The notes under the pieces were generated by a model. That model made no database searches. It was not told where the DNA came from and saw nothing but the letters and a program-made list of their open reading frames with translations. The position numbers and the translations under genes were made by a program. 64,000 nucleotides of DNA from a candidate division WOR-3 bacterium (GTDB lineage Bacteria > Hydrothermota > Tepidihabitantia > SM23-42 > JAOAFX01): assembly GCA_039802005.1 (NCBI GenBank), contig JBDRVV010000001.1:62001-126000 (forward strand), given 5' to 3'. This document shows, in pieces, positions 26,211 through 33,884 of this stretch (position 1 is the stretch's first letter; the number at the start of each line of letters is the position of its first letter).

Positions 26211-27368
26211 GTGAAGAAGAATTTGTTTATCATATCGGTCATAATCATTGCTTGTGGTGCGGGCTTTTTTTCTGTTTACTTGAACAATACCCATCTTACC
26301 CAAACCTTTGAGCAGTCATCAGAAAATACCTTTTTTCTACTTACCAGTCTTGTGGAGCACTATTTGTATGAATCAAAGAATAGCGATAAAGGAATTAGTA
26401 ATATCAAGATAAATGAAATCTTTGATCGGATAGTTGAAACTTCAGACCTTCTGTATTTTGCAGTGCTGGATGAAAATAAAAAGCCCGTGATATTCAGCAC
26501 TCTATATGAGGACTATCTACCTATTAGAGGAGAAGGTAAATATGTGATAAAGACCCCTGCGGGCAATATTTTTCAGATTGAACGAAAGCTCTTTGATAAA
26601 TATTTTGTTGCTGGTTTTGCATTGAGACCCCTGGAAAATATCCGATTTACAAATTCTTTTCTTATCATTTCTATTATTGGAATTTTTGCGGTCAGCACTT
26701 TGATTCTTTCGGTCGGTGTAATGCAACTTGAAAAATATAAAACTGCAAAAGAAAAGGAAGTTGCCAATTTGCGAGAGATAAATGCCCTTGCTACAGGATT
26801 CAGCCATGAATTCAGGAATTCACTCCATACCCTATCGCTTCTTGCCCGCGCACTCAGCGGTGACGAAGCAAAAATCTTGAATGCCGAGATTGAAAGAATG
26901 AAGGCAGTGATGGATTCTTTGAAATTGTTGAGTCGGGCTGAAATAAAAAAAGAAAAGATAGAAGTCCAGGACTTGATGAATGAAGTACTCTCTATTTGTA
27001 AAGGAATCATACCCGAAGGTGTCAATGTCAATCAGAGTGTAAAGCCAAATCTTATTATCACCGGTGATTCGGTGCTTCTGACCACTGCCCTGGTCAATCT
27101 GATAAGAAATAGCATAGAAGCAAAGGCAAAGAATATAATGGTGAGCAGCTTTAAGAAGGGAAATAAGATCTTAATAGAAATCATTGATGATGGAGCAGGG
27201 GTTGATAAAAACGATATCAACCGCATATTTGAACCATTTTATTCTAAAAAAGGGCAGACCGGTCTTGGTTTGTATCTGGTGAAAAAGATAATCACCGCTC
27301 ATTCCGGCAATATAGAAGTATATTCTGATAACGGAACGAAGTTTGTAGTTAGTCTAAAAGAAGGTTAG
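26211..27368 (+). CDS. Membrane sensor histidine kinase
   Basis: A 385-residue kinase. Membrane helices at about 5-24 and 150-172 enclose a periplasmic sensor domain of about 125 residues. The phosphoacceptor is H199 (GFSHEFRNSLHTL), followed by an HATPase domain with N box LVNLIRNSIEA, G1 IDDGAGV and G2 GQTGLGLYLVKK. The GTG start is placed by its promoter, 6 nt upstream. It lies 2 nt before an NtrC-type regulator, with which it surely pairs. Layout (exported Cys/His protein, kinase, sigma-54 activator) is like the zinc-responsive ZraPSR system, but the sensor is not recognisably homologous. Confidence 0.88.
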   Translation: MKKNLFIISVIIIACGAGFFSVYLNNTHLTQTFEQSSENTFFLLTSLVEHYLYESKNSDKGISNIKINEIFDRIVETSDLLYFAVLDENKKPVIFSTLYEDYLPIRGEGKYVIKTPAGNIFQIERKLFDKYFVAGFALRPLENIRFTNSFLIISIIGIFAVSTLILSVGVMQLEKYKTAKEKEVANLREINALATGFSHEFRNSLHTLSLLARALSGDEAKILNAEIERMKAVMDSLKLLSRAEIKKEKIEVQDLMNEVLSICKGIIPEGVNVNQSVKPNLIITGDSVLLTTALVNLIRNSIEAKAKNIMVSSFKKGNKILIEIIDDGAGVDKNDINRIFEPFYSKKGQTGLGLYLVKKIITAHSGNIEVYSDNGTKFVVSLKEG

Positions 27369-27370
27369 AT

Positions 27371-28711
27371 ATGAAGTTGTTATTGGTTGAAGATGAACAG
27401 GCACAGCGAGCACTTTTGAAAAGAATTTTGGAAAAAGAAGGATACATAGTAAGCGAGGCAGAGGACGGCAAAAGAGCAATAGAATTATTCACCAATGAAG
27501 ATTTTGATATTGTTTTGCTTGACCAGCGTCTGCCGGATATGAGCGGAATTGAGGTGATTGAAAAGTTAAAAGAGATAAGTCCCATTGTTCCCGTGATAAT
27601 GATTACCGCCTATGCCAATGTGCAGGATGCAGTAAAGGCAATGAAAATGGGGGCATTCCATTATCTTAACAAACCGGTTGACCCTGATGAATTGCTCATA
27701 ACGATTCAGAAGGCGACTGATACACTCAATCTAAAGAGAGAAAATGAAGAATTAAAAAGACAGTTGAGGATAAAATATCAGTCGGACCGCATTATCTATA
27801 AATCAGAAAAAATGGAAAAGGTGATGTCCCTTGTTTATCGGGCGGCTCAGAGTGATGCCAGTGTCCTGATCACCGGGGAGAGCGGAACCGGTAAGGAATT
27901 AGTTGCAGGTGCTATTCACAACTTATCAAAAAGAAAGGACAAAAATTTTGTGGTGGCACATCTTGCCGCATTACCTGAAACCCTGATTGAGGCAGAATTA
28001 TTCGGGCATGAGCGTGGTGCTTTTACTGGTGCAGATAAAAGAAGAATCGGGAAATTTGAATTTGCCTCTGGCGGAACGATATTTCTTGATGAGATTGGCG
28101 AACTCCCACAGACCGTGCAGGTAAAATTGCTCCGGGTGCTTCAGGAGAAGAAGATTACCCGTCTTGGGTCTAACGAAGAAATACCAGTAGATATTAGAAC
28201 CATTTGTGCGACGAACAAAAATATTGAAGAAGAAGTAGCGGTGGGAAGATTCCGCGATGATTTGTATTATCGTCTCAATGTGATAAGAATACATATTCCA
28301 CCCTTGCGCGAAAGAAAAGAAGATATTCCTTTGCTTATTGATAATTTTATAAAAGTCTATTCCGCGCGGGAAAATAAAAAGATTAAAGGAATAAGTGATG
28401 AGGCATTGAAGACAATTACAAGATATAATTTTCCGGGCAATATCCGGGAACTGGAAAATATTATTGAACGGGCGATTGTCTTTGCACGGGGTGAGTTGAT
28501 TACCACAGATGACCTGCCTGAATATTTAATTACGCAAAAAGTATATAATTTAGGAACAGGAAAATTGAACGAAACAGTGGAAAAGATTGAAAGAGAAATG
28601 ATTGAAATGGCATTAAAAAAACATAATAATAATCAAACCCGCGCCGCTGAAGAACTGGGCATTTCAGAGCGGGTTTTGAGGTATAAGATTAAGAAATACA
28701 AAATTAAATAA
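27371..28711 (+). CDS. Sigma-54-dependent response regulator (NtrC family)
   Basis: A 446-residue activator with receiver domain (phosphorylation site D51 in LLDQRLPDMSG, T79 and K101 as switch residues), AAA+ domain with Walker A GESGTGKE (169-176), the sigma-54-contacting GAFTGA loop (216-221), and a C-terminal Fis-type helix-turn-helix (NNQTRAAEELGISERVLRYKI). All needed residues are present. Translationally linked to the kinase before it (2-nt gap). It should bind upstream palindromes and open the sigma-54 promoter at 24378, and requires RpoN encoded elsewhere. Confidence 0.93.
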   Translation: MKLLLVEDEQAQRALLKRILEKEGYIVSEAEDGKRAIELFTNEDFDIVLLDQRLPDMSGIEVIEKLKEISPIVPVIMITAYANVQDAVKAMKMGAFHYLNKPVDPDELLITIQKATDTLNLKRENEELKRQLRIKYQSDRIIYKSEKMEKVMSLVYRAAQSDASVLITGESGTGKELVAGAIHNLSKRKDKNFVVAHLAALPETLIEAELFGHERGAFTGADKRRIGKFEFASGGTIFLDEIGELPQTVQVKLLRVLQEKKITRLGSNEEIPVDIRTICATNKNIEEEVAVGRFRDDLYYRLNVIRIHIPPLRERKEDIPLLIDNFIKVYSARENKKIKGISDEALKTITRYNFPGNIRELENIIERAIVFARGELITTDDLPEYLITQKVYNLGTGKLNETVEKIEREMIEMALKKHNNNQTRAAEELGISERVLRYKIKKYKIK

Positions 28712-28724
28712 TAAATGTTCATCA

Positions 28725-28752
28725 TTGACAGCCCATCTAATTTGACTATAAT
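28725..28752 (+). promoter_or_regulatory. Promoter of the toxin-antitoxin pair
   Basis: TTGACA (28725-28730), 16-bp spacer, TATAAT (28747-28752). A leader of about 15 nt follows with Shine-Dalgarno AAGGAG (28761-28766) before ATG 28774. Confidence 0.7.
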
Positions 28753-28773
28753 AATAAATCAAGGAGTTGGTAT

Positions 28774-28962
28774 ATGATTATCTCAAAATCTAAGTTAGTT
28801 ACACTAATTAAGAAACTACCAGAAGAAATTGATATTGAGGAAGTGATGTATAGACTTTATATGCTTCAGAAAATAGAAACTGGCGAGAATGCAATTAATA
28901 AAGGTAAAATCTTTTCACATAAAACGGTATTAAAAAAGTTTGAGAAGCGGTGGCGAAAATAA
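28774..28962 (+). CDS. Antitoxin-like protein of a RelE/ParE pair
   Basis: A 62-residue charged, helical protein (KLVTLIKKLPEEIDIEEVMYRLYMLQKIETGENAINKGKIFSHKTVLKKF) of the small type that precedes ParE/RelE toxins in many genomes. It should neutralise the toxin and may repress the operon. It has its own Shine-Dalgarno and promoter; its 3' end overlaps the toxin gene by 13 nt, typical of such pairs. Confidence 0.75.
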   Translation: MIISKSKLVTLIKKLPEEIDIEEVMYRLYMLQKIETGENAINKGKIFSHKTVLKKFEKRWRK

Positions 28963-29252
28963 TTTGGGCTGAACCAGCGTTAAAGGATCTGGAGGGAATA
29001 TATGATTACATTGCCCGCGATTCACACTTATTTGCCCGACATCAAATAGAAGAAATTTTCAAGGCTGTTGAACGTTTGGTACAATTTCCAAAGTCAGGGC
29101 GTCGGTTACCTGAATTTCCTGACTTACCTTACCGTGAAATCATAGTAAAAAATTATCGTGTAGTGTACCGCTTTGATGAGGAACTAAATCAGATAATTAT
29201 AATTTCTATAATCCATAGCTCAAGATTGTTAAAAAGAATAGAAAATACTTAA
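28950..29252 (+). CDS. RelE/ParE family toxin
   Basis: A 100-residue protein starting at GTG 28950. It has the fold's pattern IIWAEPALKDLEGIYDYIARDS...FPKSGRRLPEFPDLPYREIIVKNYRVVYRFDEELNQIIIISIIHSSR, ending in the conserved strand and H-x-x-R. This fits ParE/YoeB/RelE toxins, which block gyrase or cut mRNA on the ribosome; which target is used cannot be told. It appears intact, unlike the toxin-antitoxin pair at 16.9-17.8 kb. Confidence 0.85.
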   Translation: MAKIIWAEPALKDLEGIYDYIARDSHLFARHQIEEIFKAVERLVQFPKSGRRLPEFPDLPYREIIVKNYRVVYRFDEELNQIIIISIIHSSRLLKRIENT

Positions 29253-29260
29253 TGTATAAA

Positions 29261-29288
29261 TTGCCTAAATTTTTGAGGTTGAAATAAT
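29261..29288 (+). promoter_or_regulatory. Promoter of queC, predicted leaderless
   Basis: TTGCCT (29261-29266), 16-bp spacer, AATAAT (29283-29288), then ATG at 29295 after 6 nt. A weaker box match than the others, but identical geometry. Confidence 0.5.
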
Positions 29289-29294
29289 AAATCA

Positions 29295-29900
29295 ATGAAA
29301 CCCAAAAGTATTATCCTTTTATCGGGTGGGCTGGATTCAACCGTGAGTGCCTCAATTGCAGTAAAAAAGACAAAACCATTATTTGCCCTGACGATTGATT
29401 ATGGACAGCGTGCCGCAAAGATGGAGATTTTAGCTTCCAAGCGAATCTGCCGTGCCTTAAAAATCAAACACCGAATAATTCAACTGCCATTTTTCAAAGA
29501 ATTCAAAAAATGTTCTTTAATTACCGATTACCGATCACCAACTAACTTAAAAGACATCTGGGTTCCTAACCGAAATGCTTTATTTATCAATATTGCAGCC
29601 TGCTTTGCTGAATACTACAAGGCAAACATGATTGTCACTGGATTCAATCTTGAAGAGGCAAGGGAATTTCCGGATAATACAAAAGATTTCATAAATGCAA
29701 TTAACAAGACCCTGCAATTCAGCACATTGAAAAAGGTAAAAGTCGTAAGTTATGTCGCAAATTATACAAAAAAAGAGATTTACAAACTTGGCATAAAATA
29801 CAACGTCCCTTTGCAATACATATATTCCTGTTATCTCGGTGGCAAAAAAATGTGTGGCAAATGCCCATCGTGCAAGAAATTACTTGAGGCAATAAAATAA
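29295..29900 (+). CDS. queC: 7-cyano-7-deazaguanine synthase
   Basis: QueC makes preQ0 from 7-carboxy-7-deazaguanine with ATP and ammonia, in the queuosine pathway. The 201-residue protein has the PP-loop SGGLDST (10-16), the conserved IDYGQRA segment, PNRNALF and the C-terminal zinc-binding set C-x(8)-C-x2-C-x2-C (YLGGKKMCGKCPSCKK). Slightly shorter than the usual 220-230 residues but all motifs present. queD is 10 kb upstream. Confidence 0.92.
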   Translation: MKPKSIILLSGGLDSTVSASIAVKKTKPLFALTIDYGQRAAKMEILASKRICRALKIKHRIIQLPFFKEFKKCSLITDYRSPTNLKDIWVPNRNALFINIAACFAEYYKANMIVTGFNLEEAREFPDNTKDFINAINKTLQFSTLKKVKVVSYVANYTKKEIYKLGIKYNVPLQYIYSCYLGGKKMCGKCPSCKKLLEAIK

Positions 29901-29999
29901 AATTCTTATTTCCATCAATAAAAAATTATAGATTATCATTAAAGATGGCAAATTTTGACTTTTAAACTTATTGATTAAACAATTATGCGTCGGTTGATA

Positions 30000-30992
30000 T
30001 TAGTCTGACAATCTAAAGTTGAAAGGGCACGCGATTGATACTATGACCGGCTTGCCACCTTGTATAGCCGGAGTAAATTTATATTTTAAACCTGCGGATA
30101 GGGCAGAAAAATCCAGTTCCGCATATCCGCTTGATTTTATGACTTTACAACTTAAAACACTACCATCAACATCAATAACCATACCTACTATTACACTTCC
30201 TTCAATGCCTTTCTTTATCAATTCTCTTGGATAATAAGGTTTAGGGCTGCTGACCAACTGGGGTTTCTTTTCAATCAACTCGTAATTGATAGACGCGATT
30301 TTTTTTGGCTCCGGGGTTATAATTACTACATCGGCGGTATTTTTTTCTAATATTTCCAAATTATCGGCAAATTGCCAGTTTATACGATCCTTTATAAATA
30401 CTGTTATGTCCTTATTTATTTTCAAAATACGCGGAACCGCAAATGTGATGTTGATATCTTTAGAGATTCTTGCATGCCATTTTCCATCAGGATTGAATGA
30501 TAGAGTAATGGTATCGCCTTCAGTAGTATAATCAACATAAGTCAATTCCTTTAAATTGAGCAGTGTTGTAGTAACGAAGTATTTTAATTCATTGTAAGAA
30601 AGTGGCAGTCTGTATAATGCAAGTGTCATCAAGCTCTTTTTTTCGGTTTCAAAGAATCTTTCTCTTTTGTCAATCAATGGATCATATTTATCAAAATATT
30701 CGTATACGAGTAAGTAGCCGCTACCAGCTATTTTTTCATAAGAAATCAATCCAATTTGTGTGCTATCTTTTATAATGGCAAACTTGTAGAAAATTTTAGA
30801 ATATTTTAGTTCTTCAGATGGTGCATATGAAACAACCAAAAATTCACCTACCTTGAAATCTTCTTTTGGATTTTCCGGCGTGACGAAATTTGCGTAATGA
30901 CCCTGCCATAATATAGGTTTGCGTGCGCAGAATACAGACAGCAAGATTATTGTGGCGATAAATAATTGTTTCAATAATGGTTTCTTTATCAT
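30000..30992 (-). CDS. Lipoprotein with C-terminal TonB domain
   Basis: A 330-residue protein. The N-terminus is a signal peptide ending LLSVFC, a possible though imperfect lipobox (F at -1). The last 90 residues are a TonB C-terminal domain (YPRELIKKGIEGSVIVGMVIDVDGSVLSCKVIKSSGYAELDFSALSAG), followed by FTPAIQGGKPV. The middle (about 50-230) is beta-rich and unrecognised. A TonB domain on a secreted lipoprotein rather than on an inner-membrane anchor is unusual, but such TonB-domain proteins are common in FCB-like genomes. It has its own promoter and a leader of about 100 nt. Confidence 0.75.
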   Translation of the reverse strand: MIKKPLLKQLFIATIILLSVFCARKPILWQGHYANFVTPENPKEDFKVGEFLVVSYAPSEELKYSKIFYKFAIIKDSTQIGLISYEKIAGSGYLLVYEYFDKYDPLIDKRERFFETEKKSLMTLALYRLPLSYNELKYFVTTTLLNLKELTYVDYTTEGDTITLSFNPDGKWHARISKDINITFAVPRILKINKDITVFIKDRINWQFADNLEILEKNTADVVIITPEPKKIASINYELIEKKPQLVSSPKPYYPRELIKKGIEGSVIVGMVIDVDGSVLSCKVIKSSGYAELDFSALSAGLKYKFTPAIQGGKPVIVSIACPFNFRLSD

Positions 30993-31106
30993 TTCTTAAA
31001 AACTTGCAATTTTTGATAGATATCTGTAAGCATTGTATATATGTCGTCAGTAAGATTTTGAGCAAAAACCCTATTCAACTCAGGTTCCCTGTCTGTAAGA
31101 TAATGT

Positions 31107-31134
31107 ATTATATTCATTTAGACAAAATTGTCAA
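31107..31134 (-). promoter_or_regulatory. Promoter of the TonB-domain lipoprotein gene
   Basis: On the minus strand: TTGACA (31134-31129), 16-bp spacer, TATAAT (31112-31107). The -35 box is part of a GACAAAATTGTC palindrome (31121-31132). A leader of about 100 nt follows. Confidence 0.65.
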
Positions 31135-31184
31135 GTAATATGAGAATCAGATGTTTGTATATAAAATTGGGTACAGAATAGTAC

Positions 31185-31212
31185 TTGACAGAAGGGTAGC
31201 GATCGATATTAT
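31185..31212 (+). promoter_or_regulatory. Promoter of the hypothetical lipoprotein gene
   Basis: TTGACA (31185-31190), 16-bp spacer, TATTAT (31207-31212), divergent from the TonB-lipoprotein promoter. The leader of about 65 nt contains a small upstream frame. Confidence 0.6.
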
Positions 31213-31254
31213 TTTATAATGGGGTTTGATAATATAAAGTCTTGAAGGAGATAA

Positions 31255-31305
31255 ATGCAGATAAAATTAACAGGAGGAAATTATGAAAAGCATGATAAAA
31301 GATAA
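31255..31305 (+). other. Possible upstream frame (16 codons) overlapping the lipoprotein start
   Basis: ATG 31255 is preceded by GAAGGAG and reads MQIKLTGGNYEKHDKR, ending 20 nt inside the next gene in another frame. Its codons for GG also form the Shine-Dalgarno of the main gene. It could tune translation of the lipoprotein; it may also be chance. Confidence 0.3.
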
Positions 31306-32539
31306 GGTGATTTTCATCATTCCCGGTATTGTAATACTGATGCTCTTTTTATCATCCTGCAGAAAAGAAGTCGGAGAGATAGCCAAACTTGACCTTTCAG
31401 GTGCAAAATACCTTTTTATAAAAAAATCTGGCAGCGGTTCTTCGCTTCTAAATACTCAGCAGGATGGCAATGAAGGTGGTATTCTTTTCAAAATAAAAGA
31501 AGATGGTACGATTGAACAGGTTATAGTCTATGATGAAAATGGAAAGATCATTAAGGACGTTCTTGTAAAATACTGTGTACGGGTGGGCACAAAATTTATT
31601 TCAATAGGGCTAATTATTTCCGGGGAAGAGCGCAGATATCTGGTAAGGGTCTCGGATGGCGCAGTCTTTAGCGGCGATTGTGCCCTACCTGATGACTACG
31701 CAGATAAAGTTCTTGAAGACGGTGCAGGTAATTATTATTATAAAGCAATGGTGGGTCCAGACCCATATACCTTGACCAGTGGTGTGGTAAAACTTGACCC
31801 GGTGGCGATGACAACGCAGATAATAAGTGCCCAGGAAGATTATGTTTATGATTTTGATGTGGACAAATATGGCAATTTGATTTATTATACTTCAGTCATT
31901 TATCTTACTTACCGAGCAGCAAGTAATGGTCGTATTTATCGTCTTTATGAAGGATATAGTTTAGAAGGAACCGATATTAACCGGGATACTATTTATCTCT
32001 TTGATGCCTATGTAGAGCGAATTTTAAAGTTGACTCATCCTGCTGATTCTTTAAAAATGGACTCGGTTATTATCTCACCTCCTGCCATACCATACGCTGG
32101 TGGAAGAGAAATAATAGGAAAAGGAAATAGAGTGGTATTGTTTCTAAATACTGATGTGAGTATTATAAGATTTATAAAGGTCAGTCTTCTTGATGGCTCA
32201 AACGACTGCGATTCTGTTAATCTGAGTGGTTTTTCTTTAATAGACTATGAGATGGTTTCCAGCGATCTTGTTTATGTGCTTTTGACAAGTGGACAATCGC
32301 CTTACAAGAAATATACTTTTATTTCTGTTGATATACCAACAATTACTTACAATACTATTTACGAAACGACTGATTTTGAGATAAAATCATTCTGGATCGA
32401 TGAGAACGGTGATATTATCGCCAATGCATTGAACCTTAATAATGGAAAGAGTTGTGTTATAAAAATAACACCATCAGGTCAGATGACAATAATTGAAGAA
32501 GGCGAAGACACGATTTCTTATTTGGTCCGGATTGGTTAA
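31283..32539 (+). CDS. Hypothetical beta-rich lipoprotein
   Basis: A 418-residue protein with a clear lipoprotein signal (IVILMLFLSSC, Cys about residue 26) and Shine-Dalgarno CAGGAGG before ATG 31283. The mature part is beta-strand rich with repeating segments of about 45-60 residues (YDFDVDKYGNLIYYT, SFWIDENGDIIANAL) that suggest a beta-propeller. No family recognised. It stands alone. Probably located in the periplasm or on the outer membrane. Confidence 0.7.
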   Translation: MKSMIKDKVIFIIPGIVILMLFLSSCRKEVGEIAKLDLSGAKYLFIKKSGSGSSLLNTQQDGNEGGILFKIKEDGTIEQVIVYDENGKIIKDVLVKYCVRVGTKFISIGLIISGEERRYLVRVSDGAVFSGDCALPDDYADKVLEDGAGNYYYKAMVGPDPYTLTSGVVKLDPVAMTTQIISAQEDYVYDFDVDKYGNLIYYTSVIYLTYRAASNGRIYRLYEGYSLEGTDINRDTIYLFDAYVERILKLTHPADSLKMDSVIISPPAIPYAGGREIIGKGNRVVLFLNTDVSIIRFIKVSLLDGSNDCDSVNLSGFSLIDYEMVSSDLVYVLLTSGQSPYKKYTFISVDIPTITYNTIYETTDFEIKSFWIDENGDIIANALNLNNGKSCVIKITPSGQMTIIEEGEDTISYLVRIG

Positions 32540-32656
32540 AAAACGATTTACACTAAATTCTGATAAATTAGAAAACTATAGATTTAAAAACAAGTCTGCG
32601 GTGTGCAATTACACGCTAAAGTTTTAATATAAACTGCTTATAGCCTAATAAAATCA

Positions 32657-32684
32657 TTGACAGGAATTAATTTATATATATAAT
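32657..32684 (+). promoter_or_regulatory. Promoter of the HepT-like gene, predicted leaderless
   Basis: TTGACA (32657-32662), 16-bp spacer, TATAAT (32679-32684); ATG 32690 follows after 5 nt. Confidence 0.75.
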
Positions 32685-32689
32685 ACGCT

Positions 32690-33112
32690 ATGGATAAGGG
32701 GAGGTTTAGAGAGGTTTATGAAACAATGCAAAAAAATATTGAAGAAATAAAAACGGTGGTTGAAAAACTTAACAAATATAGCCCTGAAGACCAGATTAAA
32801 TTGTGCGAAAAGATAAAATACTTATTTTATGGATTGGCTAAGACCCTTGTGGATATTGGCAACAGGATAATCGTTGAGAATGACTTCCGCCAACCATTGA
32901 ATAATGCAGATGTATTCATTAGTCTCGCAGAAAATGATATAATTAATTCTAATCTTGTTCCTGGCATCAAAAAAGCAGTTCTGGTAATTCCAAAGGTTAT
33001 GCAGAGCAATAAAGATGATGTTGTTGCCCTTATTAAAGAAAGTATGGAATCTATCTGTAAATGCTTGGATTCATTTGCAGTTTATTATGATTTAAAAGAC
33101 AAAGGCATATAA
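32690..33112 (+). CDS. HepT/DUF86-like protein lacking the catalytic motif
   Basis: A 140-residue all-helical protein whose middle follows the HepT/DUF86 pattern: LFYGLAKTLVDIGNRIIVENDFRQPLNNADVFISLAENDII aligns with the family's ..aiDIgNhIiaE.g...P.....f..LaE.gii. HepT toxins need R-x4-H-x-Y; here that position reads KKAVLVIPKVMQSNKDD, with neither R nor H. No MntA-type nucleotidyltransferase antitoxin lies nearby. It is therefore probably not an active RNase or AMP acceptor and may have a structural or binding role. Leaderless; a prepilin peptidase gene follows after 1 nt. Confidence 0.65.
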   Translation: MDKGRFREVYETMQKNIEEIKTVVEKLNKYSPEDQIKLCEKIKYLFYGLAKTLVDIGNRIIVENDFRQPLNNADVFISLAENDIINSNLVPGIKKAVLVIPKVMQSNKDDVVALIKESMESICKCLDSFAVYYDLKDKGI

Positions 33113-33113
33113 T

Positions 33114-33884
33114 TTGAAAATTTTTTATTCAATTGTTATTTTTATTTTCGGCTCGGCGCTGGGAAGTTTTCTTAATGTCTTGATTTACAGAATGCCCAGG
33201 GGTTTATCTATCGTGAATCCCGGCTCATTTTGTCCCCACTGTAAGAAGCCAATAAAATGGTATGAGAATATTCCGATATTGAGTTTTATATTTTTAGGTG
33301 GTAAATGCAATAAGTGTAAAAATTCGATTTCAATTCAATATCCAATTGTTGAGTTATTGACTGCACTGCTTCTACTCTGGTCATTTACAAAATTTTCGTT
33401 TAGGATAGAATTCTTTTTTATCGCAATATTTTTCATAATTCTGATTGTAATTTCTGGCATTGATTTTAAACATCAAGTCATACCGGATATTTTTTCAATT
33501 CCCGGAATATTTGTTGGATTAGTCTATCAATTTATAAATCATAATTTTTTACCTGGTTTGGTTGGTGCATTTTTTGGTGGTGGTATTATTTTTCTGATAA
33601 GGGTTCTGGGTGGTTGGGCTTATAAAAAAGAGGTGATGGGGATGGGGGATGTTTATCTTGTCGCATTGATTGGTGCTTTTGTGGGATTTCCAATGATAAT
33701 CCCCGCAATATTTATTGCTGCATTGGTTGGTACAATTTTCGGCATAATTTATCTCGCTGTAACACATCAGAGCAAAGATAACCCTATACCGTTTGGTCCG
33801 TTTTTAAGTGCTGGTGGTGCGATTGTAGTAATATTTCACCACCAAATAATACACTTTTTGCGAAGTTTAGGTATCTACTTTTGA
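33114..33884 (+). CDS. pilD: Prepilin peptidase (A24 family)
   Basis: A 256-residue inner-membrane aspartic protease that cleaves and N-methylates type IV pilin-like precursors. It has the N-terminal methylase-like domain with two CxxC pairs (CPHCKKPIKW, CNKCKNSI), then catalytic Asp residues in SGIDFKHQVIPD and GMGDVYL (the GxGD motif). About seven membrane helices. The TTG start at 33114 follows the HepT-like gene's stop after 1 nt, so it depends on that promoter. Pilin genes are not in the window. Confidence 0.92.
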   Translation: MKIFYSIVIFIFGSALGSFLNVLIYRMPRGLSIVNPGSFCPHCKKPIKWYENIPILSFIFLGGKCNKCKNSISIQYPIVELLTALLLLWSFTKFSFRIEFFFIAIFFIILIVISGIDFKHQVIPDIFSIPGIFVGLVYQFINHNFLPGLVGAFFGGGIIFLIRVLGGWAYKKEVMGMGDVYLVALIGAFVGFPMIIPAIFIAALVGTIFGIIYLAVTHQSKDNPIPFGPFLSAGGAIVVIFHHQIIHFLRSLGIYF

